Part shown: positions 56,331 to 64,000 of the stretch, piece after piece | Numbering within the stretch: position 1 is the stretch's first letter | Layout of the letters: each line of letters opens with the position of its first letter | DNA from: Ralstonia sp. RRA | GTDB lineage: Bacteria > Pseudomonadota > Gammaproteobacteria > Burkholderiales > Burkholderiaceae | Reading direction: 5' to 3' | Length of the DNA: 64,000 nt | Assembly (NCBI RefSeq): GCF_037023145.1 | Contig: NZ_CP146091.1 | Location: 1,178,001-1,242,000, forward strand | Made by a program: the position numbers and the translations under genes | The notes under the pieces: model-generated | Told to the model about the DNA's origin: nothing | The model's database searches: none | Seen by the model: the letters and a program-made list of their open reading frames with translations, nothing else

Positions 56331-58646
56331 ATGGATGAAGACAATCTCAGCCTGGACGACGCCGACGATGGTACGTTCGTCCCCACGGGCGGCAGGCAGC
56401 CTCAATCGCTGTTGTCGTCACTGGACTCCATGTGCGCGCAATTTGCGTTGCGTACGGTCTGTGCGATGGGCCTGCGCTTCAATCTGCGCACCAACATCAA
56501 CGACATTCTCACCGTTTGCGCGCCGGAGCTGATCTGGCCCGTGACGGTCATCCAGCGCTTGCAGCGGTTCCTGGCCGCGCGCTGCGCCGATATGCCGGGC
56601 TGGCGCGCCGTCGGCAAGCTGGATCTGCCCACCTTCATGGACCGCCACGGCCAGTGGAGCAGCGCCTTTGACGAAAGCTCGCTGTTCTACTACCTCGACG
56701 AGTACGTCAAGCATCACGCTAAGGACATGTTCACCGTGTTTGGGGCCTCGTGCGATGCCCTGGGCGAGCGACTATCCAGTGAGCGCGTGCTGCTGGTCGG
56801 CAACATCGACATGCTGGCGCGCGTGCTGGGCCTGCCGCCGCATGAGCGCGCGCTGCTGTTGTTCGCGTCGCTGGTGAAGTACAAGCGCGATCTGCGTGCC
56901 GTGATGGTCGATTGCAAGGTCGCTCACAGCCAGGAGGCCTTCCAACTGCTGGCGGGGCTGGCAGGCGCGAGCACCGCCGAGGTGGCCGCCTCCCTGCGCC
57001 CCGGTTCGCGGTTGGAAACGCTTGGCCTGATCGAGCCGCCGTTGCCCGAGAACAGCGTCACGGATCTGGGCGACCTGATGCGTATCTCCGATCGTCTGCT
57101 GCACGTGCTGCTGGGCGACTACGCGAGTGAGGCGGAGATGATGGCTGTCTTCACGCGTCCCGCGCCGCCGACCACGCTGGCGCAATCCGACTATCCGCAC
57201 GTCGAGACCGACGCGCGCTATCTGACCGCCTTGCTGGAAAACGCTTCGCAGACGCGTGCCGTGGGCGTGAACATCCTGCTGTACGGCGCGCCCGGCACCG
57301 GCAAGACCGAACTGGCGCGCGTGCTGGCGCGCGATGCCGGCTGCGAGCTGTATGAGGTGGATTGCCTCGACAAGGATGGCAACAGCCTCTCCGGCAAAGA
57401 CCGCTATCGCTCACTGCAGGTCTCGCAGGCGTTCCTGCGGGGGCGGCCTGGCGCCGTGTTGCTGTTTGACGAAGTGGAAGACGTATTCCCTGGCCCGACA
57501 CGCGAGCTCATGAGCCTGTTCGGGCATGAAGAGCCGCGCGGCTCCGTCAACGGCAAGGCGTGGGTCAATCAAACGCTGGAGCAGAACCCGGTGCCGGTGA
57601 TCTGGGTATCGAACTCGATCCGGCAGATCGATCCGGCCTACCTGCGGCGCTTCCAGTTCCATCTTGAGTTGAAGGTGCCGCCGCCGACCGTGCGCGAGAG
57701 CATCATCCGCAAGCACCTGGAAGGGCTGGAAGTGTCGGATGCCTTCATGGCCAAGCTGGCGGCGCGCAAGACGCTCACGCCTGCGCAGATCGACTCGGCC
57801 GCGCGCTTCGCACGCCTGACGCAGCCGGCGATGGAGGAATCGGCGGAATCGTTGATCGTGCGCCAGCTCGATCATGCAGATCAGGCCATGGGCTTGCGCC
57901 CCGAAGTGCCGGCGCACCGTGTCGTCACCGAATACAAGCTCGACTATTTGAACCTCGAGACGCGCTTCCCCGTGGAGCGGGTGATTGAAGCGCTGCGCGC
58001 ACGCAAGCGCGGCACGCTGTGCTTCTTCGGGCCGCCGGGCACGGGCAAGACGGTGTTGGCCGAGCACATCGCCAGCCAACTCGACGTGCCGCTGATGATC
58101 CGCCGCGCCTCAGACCTGATGAGCAAGTACGTGGGCGAGACGGAGCAGCAGATTGCCGCCATGTTCTCGCGCGCTGAAGAAGAGCGCGCGCTCCTGCTGC
58201 TCGACGAGGCTGACAGCTTCATGCAGAGCCGCCAGGGTGCGGTGCGCAACTACGAGGTGTCGGAAGTCAACGAGATGCTGCAGGGCATGGAGCGCTTTGA
58301 CGGCATCTTCATCTGCACGACCAACCTGTTCGATCGGCTGGATGAGGCTGCGCTGCGGCGCTTTGCATTCAAGATCCGCTTCAGGCCACTGATGCGGGCC
58401 CAGCGCGAGCAGATGTTCATTGCCGAGGCACTGGGTGGCAATGCGGATGCGCTCAAGCCCGTGTGGCGCGAGATTCTGGCCTCGCTCGACATGCTCACGC
58501 CGGGCGACTTTGCGGTGGTCAAGCAGCAATCGCTGCTGCTGGGCGAGGCGCTGGAGCCGGAGGCGTTTCTTGCGCAACTGCGGCAGGAGCATTCGATCAA
58601 GCCGGAGTTGCGTGAGCGGCGGTCGATTGGTTTTACACCGCGGTGA
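56331..58646 (+). CDS. tandem AAA+ ATPase, unknown function
   Basis: A 771-residue protein with two AAA+ modules. An acidic start (MDEDNLSLDDADDG) and a helical N-terminal domain (about 25-285) have no family I know. AAA-1 has Walker A GAPGTGKT (319-326), Walker B VLLFDEVED (about 376) and a sensor-type VIWVSNSIRQIDPAYLRRF. AAA-2 has Walker A GPPGTGKT (about 567-574), the Lys/Glu-rich YVGETEQQIAAMF, Walker B LLLLDEADSF (about 622) and an Arg pair DEAALRRFAFKIRF. The second module resembles classical FtsH/Cdc48/SpoVK-type AAA. No signal peptide, membrane helix or protease domain. It is divergent from the tonB operon with no partner gene adjacent. Probably a remodelling ATPase. Confidence 0.85.
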   Translation: MDEDNLSLDDADDGTFVPTGGRQPQSLLSSLDSMCAQFALRTVCAMGLRFNLRTNINDILTVCAPELIWPVTVIQRLQRFLAARCADMPGWRAVGKLDLPTFMDRHGQWSSAFDESSLFYYLDEYVKHHAKDMFTVFGASCDALGERLSSERVLLVGNIDMLARVLGLPPHERALLLFASLVKYKRDLRAVMVDCKVAHSQEAFQLLAGLAGASTAEVAASLRPGSRLETLGLIEPPLPENSVTDLGDLMRISDRLLHVLLGDYASEAEMMAVFTRPAPPTTLAQSDYPHVETDARYLTALLENASQTRAVGVNILLYGAPGTGKTELARVLARDAGCELYEVDCLDKDGNSLSGKDRYRSLQVSQAFLRGRPGAVLLFDEVEDVFPGPTRELMSLFGHEEPRGSVNGKAWVNQTLEQNPVPVIWVSNSIRQIDPAYLRRFQFHLELKVPPPTVRESIIRKHLEGLEVSDAFMAKLAARKTLTPAQIDSAARFARLTQPAMEESAESLIVRQLDHADQAMGLRPEVPAHRVVTEYKLDYLNLETRFPVERVIEALRARKRGTLCFFGPPGTGKTVLAEHIASQLDVPLMIRRASDLMSKYVGETEQQIAAMFSRAEEERALLLLDEADSFMQSRQGAVRNYEVSEVNEMLQGMERFDGIFICTTNLFDRLDEAALRRFAFKIRFRPLMRAQREQMFIAEALGGNADALKPVWREILASLDMLTPGDFAVVKQQSLLLGEALEPEAFLAQLRQEHSIKPELRERRSIGFTPR

Positions 58647-59006
58647 TCAATCAACAATAAAGAGCCGGGCGCCCGTCTTCGTATAGGACTGATGCGCCTC
58701 GGCATCATCCCCCACCTGGTAGCTCATACCGGGCGTGAGCGTGAACTTGCGGCCGTCTTCCAGCGTGGTTTCCAGTTCGCCGTCCAGGCAGAACAGGATG
58801 TGACCTTTCTTGCACCAGTGGTCGGCCAGGTAGCCGGGCGTGTACTCGACCATGCGCACGCGGATGCGGTTGGGCTCGTCACCAAAGTAGCGTGTGCGCC
58901 AGAGGGCCATGCCGCCATTGCCGTTTTCGTCCATTTGGCCAGTGTGTTCGGTGGGCTCGACAACAGACCAGTCGGTCGTGCCGAAAGCGAAGGGGGCCAT
59001 CTTCAT
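58647..59006 (-). CDS. DHCW-motif cupin-fold protein
   Basis: 119 residues. A small single-domain cupin with ADHWCKKGHILFCLDGELE, whose D-H-W-C/H segment is the metal-site variant of the 'DHCW motif' cupins. LTPGMSYQVGDDAEAHQSY forms the second cupin motif. The start MKMAPFAFGTTDWS follows CAGGACCCCACG. A longer frame adds 36 residues that are low-quality and is rejected. It is convergent with the AAA+ gene, meeting it at the stop codons. The substrate is unknown. Confidence 0.83.
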   Translation of the reverse strand: MKMAPFAFGTTDWSVVEPTEHTGQMDENGNGGMALWRTRYFGDEPNRIRVRMVEYTPGYLADHWCKKGHILFCLDGELETTLEDGRKFTLTPGMSYQVGDDAEAHQSYTKTGARLFIVD

Positions 59007-59363
59007 CGTGGGGTCCTGTGGGTTTGCCGTTCCACGATGGTAGCAGTGGCGCGGGCGCCGCATTGCGTGTGCGCCAAAGGGCGCTTGTTGGTATGCGCCG
59101 ACGGCATTGCGCACCGATCAATAATCTTGCTCGCGATGCGCGACGCCAATGCCTGTGCGGCATCGGCCCGAGCCCCGGGTCGGCCCCCGGTAATCTATGC
59201 AAAATTTGCATGTTGCCATGCAACATCGACATAACGATCGCCATCTGCTTGTCTAATATCCTCGCTTTTTACAAAGCGTGACGAACTTGGGCCGCCCTTG
59301 GCCCACACAAGATCCGCTGGCCCGTGACCGCCCTCCGGCCCCGGGGAATTCCTGGAGAAAGTC
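59007..59363. other. cupin-dctA divergent intergenic region
   Basis: 357 bases without a gene. The part nearest the cupin gene is GC-rich and featureless. Around 59197-59226 two interlocking palindromes occur, followed by an AT-rich stretch (TAATATCC, GCTTTTTACAAAGC) suitable for the symporter promoter. Confidence 0.5.
59197..59226. promoter_or_regulatory. two overlapping palindromes upstream of the dicarboxylate symporter
   Basis: ATGCAAAATTTGCAT (59197-59211) and ATGTTGCCATGCAACAT (59210-59226) share two bases. Each has perfect 7-bp arms (centres of one and three bases). They resemble a paired operator. Which regulator binds is unknown; none is encoded next to it. Confidence 0.6.
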
Positions 59364-60641
59364 TTGAACACCAAACGTCTGACCTCCCACATCGGCATTG
59401 CCATGGTGCTGGGCATTGCCGTCGGCTGGGGCTGCCACGAATACGCCAAGGACGCTGCGGCGGCCAAGGACATCGCTTCGTACTTCAGCATCATCACCGA
59501 CATCTTCCTGCGCATGATCAAGATGATCATCGCGCCGCTGGTGTTCTCGACCCTGGTGACGGGGCTGGCGAGCATGAGCGGTGGCAGCGCGGTTGGTCGC
59601 GTGGGCCTGCGCGCGATGATCTGGTTTGTGTGTGCGTCGGCCACGTCGCTGGCGCTGGGCATGCTGCTGGTCAATTTCTTCCAGCCGGGCGTGCACATGA
59701 ATCTGCCGCTGCCCGACATGGCGGCAACGTCGGGTTTGAAGACGGGTGACTTCACGCTCAAGGCCTTCATCACGCACGTCTTCCCGCGCAGCATCGTGGA
59801 GGCGATGGCCAACAACGAGATCCTGCAGATCCTGGTGTTCTCCCTGTTCTTCGGCGCCGCGCTGTCGACCATGAAGAACCCGATGGAAAGCGTGATCGGC
59901 CGTGGCCTGGAAGAACTGACCAAGCTGATGTTCCGCATTACCGACTACGTGATGCGCTTCGCACCGCTGGGCGTGTTTGCCGCTATGGCCGCCGCCATCA
60001 CGGTGGAAGGCGTGGGCGTGCTGGTCACCTACGGCAAGCTGATCGGCGAGTTCTACCTGGGGCTGGCGCTGCTGTGGGCGATCCTGTTCTTCGCTGGTTA
60101 CGTGCTGCTGGGCCGCTCGCTGGGGCGTCTGCTGGGCTTGATCCGTGAACCGACCATGCTGGCGTTTGCCACGGCCAGCAGCGAATCGGCCTACCCGAAG
60201 ACGATGGAAGCGCTGGAGAAGTTTGGCGTGCCCAAGCGCGTCGCCAGCTTCGTGCTGCCGCTGGGTTACTCGTTCAACCTCGATGGCTCGATGATGTACC
60301 AGGCGTTTGCGGTGCTGTTCATCGCGCAGGCCTACAACATCCAGATGAGCTTCACGCAGCAAGTCACGCTGCTGCTGGTGCTGATGCTTACGAGCAAGGG
60401 CATGGCCGGTGTGGCGCGTGCCTCGCTGGTGGTGGTGGCGGCCACGCTGCCGATGTTCCACCTGCCGGAAGCTGGCCTGCTGCTGATCATCGGTATCGAC
60501 CAATTCTTCGACATGGGCCGCACGGCCACCAACGTGATCGGCAACAGCCTGGCCACTGCCGTGGTGGCGAAGTACGAACCGGCTGAAGAGGACAGTGAAG
60601 CCGAAGTGGCTGAGCCTGCCGCGCAGCCGAACCTCGGCTGA
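59364..60641 (+). CDS. dicarboxylate:cation symporter, DctA-like (DAACS family)
   Basis: 425 residues of the glutamate/C4-dicarboxylate symporter fold (eight helices plus two re-entrant hairpins). The hairpin motif is FATASSESAYPKTMEALEKF, closest to the DctA-type SSESALP. GYSFNLDGSMMY is the cation/substrate motif (helix 7), and DQFFDMGRTATNVIGNSLAT contains the substrate Asp/Arg region of helix 8. The start is TTG, with CTGGAG seven bases upstream; no ATG fits. Proximity to fumarase is compatible with uptake of fumarate, malate or succinate. Confidence 0.9.
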   Translation: MNTKRLTSHIGIAMVLGIAVGWGCHEYAKDAAAAKDIASYFSIITDIFLRMIKMIIAPLVFSTLVTGLASMSGGSAVGRVGLRAMIWFVCASATSLALGMLLVNFFQPGVHMNLPLPDMAATSGLKTGDFTLKAFITHVFPRSIVEAMANNEILQILVFSLFFGAALSTMKNPMESVIGRGLEELTKLMFRITDYVMRFAPLGVFAAMAAAITVEGVGVLVTYGKLIGEFYLGLALLWAILFFAGYVLLGRSLGRLLGLIREPTMLAFATASSESAYPKTMEALEKFGVPKRVASFVLPLGYSFNLDGSMMYQAFAVLFIAQAYNIQMSFTQQVTLLLVLMLTSKGMAGVARASLVVVAATLPMFHLPEAGLLLIIGIDQFFDMGRTATNVIGNSLATAVVAKYEPAEEDSEAEVAEPAAQPNLG

Positions 60642-60651
60642 AGCCCAAAGT

Positions 60652-60684
60652 AAAAACGCCACCTACCCAGGTGGCGTTTTTTTT
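60652..60684. terminator. bidirectional terminator between the symporter and murI
   Basis: AAAAACGCCACCT (60652-60664) and AGGTGGCGTTTTT (60669-60681) around ACCC, flanked by A and T runs, between convergent genes. It touches the murI stop. Confidence 0.92.
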
Positions 60685-61531
60685 ATTCAGCTTGCGAAGC
60701 GAGCGCGGTTGCCGCCGGGGTGAGCGGCGCGTCGCCAATGTCCACGTGCTGCGCCATGGGAGCCTCGCCCAACAAGGCAGCCACCATGGCTTGCAGCGGG
60801 AGCACATCACCGGTGCTCATGAAGCGCGGTGACGCAGCGTTGCCCGTGGCCTGCAATTGCGCCGCAGCTAGCGTACGGCCCAGATGGCGCGCAACGGCAT
60901 GACCAGTGTCGATCAGCGTCAGCCGATCGCCCGCAATCTCGCGGATGGCGTCTTCCAGAAAGGGGTAGTGCGTGCAGCCGTGCACCAGCGTGTCGGCGCC
61001 GGCATCCAGCATCGGCTGTAGATAGGCTTGCAGCAGTTCCAGCACGGCGGGGGAGTGCGTGTCGCCGCGTTCGATCAGCGGGACGAGGCCATAGCCCGGC
61101 TGGCTTATCACTTTGCAATCGCCAGAGACCGCTGCCAGCAGGCGCGCGAATTTTTCGCTGCGCAGAGTGCTCTCCGTGGCCAATACACCCACCACGCGAC
61201 TCTTGGAGTGCGCGACCGCAGGCTTCAGGCCGGGCTCGACGCCAATCACCGGCACTGCGAGCTTTTCACGCAGCACGTGCACGGCTTGCGCCGTGGCGGT
61301 ATTGCACGCGATCACCAGCGCCTTGCAGCCTTGCTCGACCAGCCACTCACACGCTCGCAGCGTGCGATCAGCAATGTATTCGGGAGATTTTTCCCCGTAC
61401 GGGGCATGGCGGGAATCCGCCAGGTAGAGAAGCGATTCGGCCGGCAGTTCGGCGCGAATCGCGCGCAGGACGGAGAGCCCTCCGAGGCCGGAGTCAAAGA
61501 CCCCGACCGGTGTCTGCGCGCGTGTCGTCAC
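60683..61531 (-). CDS. murI: glutamate racemase
   Basis: 282 residues. Makes D-glutamate for peptidoglycan. The start PVGVFDSGLGGLSVLRAIRA carries the catalytic Asp/Ser region. The two catalytic cysteines are C76 in VIACNTATA and the later Cys in LVHGCTHYPFLE, and the PYG motif is in DSRHAPYGEKS. The only start before the first strand that gives a normal length is GTG 61531 (MTTRAQTPVG); no Shine-Dalgarno is evident. It begins 20 bases after the fumarase stop, so translation may depend on coupling with that gene. Confidence 0.93.
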   Translation of the reverse strand: MTTRAQTPVGVFDSGLGGLSVLRAIRAELPAESLLYLADSRHAPYGEKSPEYIADRTLRACEWLVEQGCKALVIACNTATAQAVHVLREKLAVPVIGVEPGLKPAVAHSKSRVVGVLATESTLRSEKFARLLAAVSGDCKVISQPGYGLVPLIERGDTHSPAVLELLQAYLQPMLDAGADTLVHGCTHYPFLEDAIREIAGDRLTLIDTGHAVARHLGRTLAAAQLQATGNAASPRFMSTGDVLPLQAMVAALLGEAPMAQHVDIGDAPLTPAATALASQAE

Positions 61532-61550
61532 GATGGAGACGTTGAGCAGA

Positions 61551-63074
61551 TCAGGCTGCGGCGACCGGAATCTTGCCGATCTTCGCTTGCCATTCCGCCG
61601 GGCCGGTCTTGTGGACCGACGTGCCCGAGCTGTCCACGGCAACGGTCACAGGCATGTCCTTCACGTCGAACTCGTAGATGGCTTCCATGCCCAGGTCTTC
61701 AAACGCCAGCACCTTGGAGCCACGAATCGCCTTCGACACCAGGTAAGCGGCACCGCCCACGGCCATCAGGTAGGCCGACTTGTGCTTCTGGATGGACTCG
61801 ATGGCAACCGGGCCACGCTCAGCCTTGCCCACCATGGCGATCAGGCCCGTCTGGGCGAGCATCGTTTCGGTGAATTTGTCCATGCGGGTAGCCGTAGTCG
61901 GGCCTGCCGGGCCGACGACTTCATCACGCACCGGGTCGACCGGGCCGACGTAGTAGATCACGCGGTTGGTGAAGTCGATCGGCAGCTTCTCGCCCTTGGC
62001 CAGCATGTCGGCGATGCGCTTGTGCGCGGCGTCGCGGCCGGTCAGCATCTTGCCGTTGAGCAGCAGGGTCTGGCCCGGCTTCCACGAGGCGACTTCTTCC
62101 GGCGTGAGCGCGTTCAGGTCCACGCGCTTCGACGTTTCGGTGTTCGGTGCCCACTCAACCTTCGGCCATTGCGACAGGTCCGGCGCTTCCAGCTTGGCAA
62201 CGCCGCTGCCGTCCAGCGTGAAGTGCGCGTGGCGGGTGGCGGCACAGTTCGGGATCATCGCGACCGGCAGGTTGGCGGCGTGCGTCGGGTAGTCCAGGAT
62301 CTTCACGTCGAGCACGGTGGCCAGGCCGCCCAGGCCTTGTGCGCCAATGCCCAGCGCGTTGACCTTCTCGTACAGCTCGATGCGCAGTTCTTCTGCGCGG
62401 TTGCTCGGGCCGCGGGCGATCAGGTCTTGAATGTCGATCGGCTCCATCAGGGCTTCCTTGGCCAGCAGCATGGCCTTTTCCGCCGTGCCGCCAATGCCGA
62501 TGCCCAGCATGCCCGGCGGACACCAGCCGGCGCCCATGGTCGGCACGGTCTTGAGCACCCAGTCGACGATCGAGTCGGACGGATTCAGCATCACGAACTT
62601 CGACTTGGCTTCCGAGCCGCCGCCCTTGGCGGCAACGATCACGTCCACCGTATCGCCCGGCACGATCGACATGTTGATCACGGCCGGGGTGTTGTCCTTC
62701 GTGTTGGTGCGCTTGCCGGCGGGGTCAGCCAGCACGCTTGCGCGCAGCTTGTTGTCGACGTCGTTGTACGCGCGGCGCACGCCTTCGTTGACCATGTCTT
62801 CCAGGCTCATCGTGGCGCCGTCCCAGCGCACGTTCATGCCCACCTTCAGGAACACGGTGACGATGCCGGTGTCCTGGCAGATCGGGCGCTTGCCCTCTGC
62901 ACACATGCGGCTGTTGGTCAGGATCTGCGCGATGGCGTCCTTGGCCGCGGGACTTTGTTCCTGCTCATAGGCACGGCCCAGAGCAGTGATGTAGTCCATC
63001 GGGTGGTAGTAGCTGATGTACTGCAGCGCGTCGGCGACGCTCTGGATGAGGTCTTCTTGACGAATGACGGTCAT
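61551..63074 (-). CDS. fumA: fumarate hydratase, class I (iron-sulfur)
   Basis: 507 residues. Converts fumarate to malate using a labile [4Fe-4S] cluster. The class I cysteines appear in SRMCAEGKRPICQDTGI, AGWCPPGMLGIGIGGTAEKA and MIPNCAATRHAHF. The C-terminal beta domain has LTGRDAAHKRIADML and GPTTATRMDKFTETML. This is the single-chain enzyme, unrelated to FumC. ATG 63074 (MTVIRQEDLIQ) is preferred over a start four codons earlier. It precedes murI on the same strand. Confidence 0.95.
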   Translation of the reverse strand: MTVIRQEDLIQSVADALQYISYYHPMDYITALGRAYEQEQSPAAKDAIAQILTNSRMCAEGKRPICQDTGIVTVFLKVGMNVRWDGATMSLEDMVNEGVRRAYNDVDNKLRASVLADPAGKRTNTKDNTPAVINMSIVPGDTVDVIVAAKGGGSEAKSKFVMLNPSDSIVDWVLKTVPTMGAGWCPPGMLGIGIGGTAEKAMLLAKEALMEPIDIQDLIARGPSNRAEELRIELYEKVNALGIGAQGLGGLATVLDVKILDYPTHAANLPVAMIPNCAATRHAHFTLDGSGVAKLEAPDLSQWPKVEWAPNTETSKRVDLNALTPEEVASWKPGQTLLLNGKMLTGRDAAHKRIADMLAKGEKLPIDFTNRVIYYVGPVDPVRDEVVGPAGPTTATRMDKFTETMLAQTGLIAMVGKAERGPVAIESIQKHKSAYLMAVGGAAYLVSKAIRGSKVLAFEDLGMEAIYEFDVKDMPVTVAVDSSGTSVHKTGPAEWQAKIGKIPVAAA

Positions 63075-63349
63075 GGTGGGGACCAACGTATAGGAATGAG
63101 AAACCGGGGATGCGGTAGGGCAATGATCACCGGCAGTGATGCGCCGCAGTGATTTGCACTACGCACCAGCGGCGGGCGCCGCTGGCTCAGAACAGCCGCA
63201 GATCATACACCCAATGTCGGGGCTGGATTGTCCGAGCGGATTCGTCGGAATCGATGCGCTGACAGGGCTGCCGCGTCAATGTGCTCCGGCAGCCTCGCCC
63301 GCCGGGTGGGCGCGAGATGAGGCGGTCCATCCCTTCTCGGCCCGCAGCG

Positions 63350-63901
63350 CTACTTGACCCGGCGCAGATGTTTCGGTCGTTTGGCCGCTGCATTCTGCTT
63401 GTGAAGTCCACTTGGCCAGCGCAGCAGGCGCCACGCGTGCTCGCCATCAAGCCCCGGCGCCGGAATCAGGTTGACGGCCGCGACCAGCAGGCTCACGTAA
63501 CCGAGATACAGCACCACCTCGCCGATGATCGGCCAACGCGCGGCGGGTGTGAGATTGGCCAGCAGGATCAATGGCAGGGCCACCGCAAGCTGTGCCAGCG
63601 CGCCACCCCAGGCAATCACATAGATGTCCCGTTGGCGTGCAGGTACCTCATGCACACACATGCCGTGGAAGAGGCCAAGGTAGATGGCCTCGACGCGGGC
63701 ACCTGCACGCCGTGCAAGGTAGGCGTGTCCGGTCTCGTGCAGCAGGATGATGCCGAAGTACGACCCCAACGCTGCCAATGCAGTGAAAGGCGCCTTGATG
63801 GAATACGCCAGCAGGACGGCCGACACAGCCAGGACAGTCCAGTGGACATAGACGGGGGCGCCGAAGACGCGCAGGCTGCCAAGGCGGAAATAGCGGTTCA
63901 T
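63350..63901 (-). CDS. site-2 protease (M50) family membrane metalloprotease
   Basis: 183 residues. After MNRYFRLGSLRVFGAPVYVH come four membrane segments. The zinc motif HExxH is LLHETGHAYLARRAGA, and the third ligand region is NLIPAPGLDGEHAWRLLRW, the NPxPxLDG-type motif of S2P proteases. It is shorter than RseP and lacks a PDZ domain, resembling compact M50 proteins of unknown substrate. The C-terminal tail is basic (KRPKHLRRVK). ATG 63901 is chosen because the upstream 30 residues are not family-like. Confidence 0.85.
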   Translation of the reverse strand: MNRYFRLGSLRVFGAPVYVHWTVLAVSAVLLAYSIKAPFTALAALGSYFGIILLHETGHAYLARRAGARVEAIYLGLFHGMCVHEVPARQRDIYVIAWGGALAQLAVALPLILLANLTPAARWPIIGEVVLYLGYVSLLVAAVNLIPAPGLDGEHAWRLLRWPSGLHKQNAAAKRPKHLRRVK

Positions 63902-64000
63902 GAGGTGGCGATGTGTCGCGCGGTTGAGGGTGTTGTTATTCGCGATCCAGCGACGGATCAAGCGGGTCCAGCGGATCGACCACCCGCCCACGCCGCACCG
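63902..64000. other. right edge, no gene assigned
   Basis: The last 99 bases upstream of the M50 gene include GTTGTTATTCGCGATC, which may be part of its promoter. No coding frame was recognised. Confidence 0.3.

Noticed and set aside
63136..63357. A 73-codon plus-strand frame between fumarase and the M50 gene
   Set aside because: No ribosome-binding site, no recognisable composition or motif; the 275-base gap more likely holds promoters.

Overview
The window looks like a chromosomal segment from a Ralstonia-type betaproteobacterium (Burkholderiaceae). It is GC-rich. Its gene orders are typical of that group: an acnA/prpD/prpB/citE-like/mdh/gntR/sdhCDAB-sdhE/gltA block, leuCDB-asd-fimV-truA-trpFBA-accD-folC-dedD-cvpA-purF, a methyltransferase gene inside the trp operon, a DUF2863-like gene and NodIJ-like ABC genes. 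The genus is inferred from protein resemblance and synteny, not from a search. No rRNA, tRNA, CRISPR array or intact insertion sequence was seen.

Layout. 1-2400: end of a fatty-acid/phenylacetate-type oxidation pair (enoyl-CoA hydratase fragment, PaaH-like dehydrogenase) and a glutathione S-transferase. 2.4-4.6 kb: a less GC-rich patch with a 2-oxoglutarate/Fe(II) oxygenase gene broken into three frames, coupled to an EamA exporter gene. 4.5-12.7 kb: aminotransferase, PIN-domain protein, YaaA, M14 carboxypeptidase, an odd lysine-rich-tailed lipoprotein, a peptide ABC binding protein, a DUF2863-like protein and a small membrane protein. 12.8-27.4 kb: the central carbon block. The minus-strand genes supply aconitase, methylcitrate dehydratase, methylisocitrate lyase, a CitE-like lyase and malate dehydrogenase. 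The plus-strand genes supply succinate dehydrogenase, its flavinylation factor SdhE and citrate synthase. A GntR regulator with a perfect palindrome in front of it lies between the two arms.

27.6-45.6 kb: leucine (leuCDB), aspartate-family (asd) and tryptophan (trpF, trpB, trpA) biosynthesis. fimV, truA, an orphan-type DNA methyltransferase, accD, folC, a SPOR protein, cvpA and purF are interleaved, all on the plus strand. 45.7-51.7 kb: a NodIJ-like ABC exporter, then many small envelope and stress genes (glycine-zipper lipoprotein, CsbD, phasin, very small membrane peptides, Pro/Tyr-rich and repeat-bearing secreted proteins, GlcG/HbpS-like protein) and HemP behind a strong Fur box. 51.8-56.3 kb: a BCCT transporter and the tonB-exbB-exbD energy-coupling operon, with a candidate Fur box and a possible 21-residue leader membrane peptide.

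56.3-64 kb: a large tandem AAA+ ATPase of unknown role, a cupin, a DctA-like C4-dicarboxylate symporter, glutamate racemase, class I fumarase and a site-2-protease-family membrane protease. Most units end in clear intrinsic terminators, several shared between convergent genes. The least explained items are the fragmented oxygenase/exporter pair, the double-AAA+ protein and several tiny membrane peptides.
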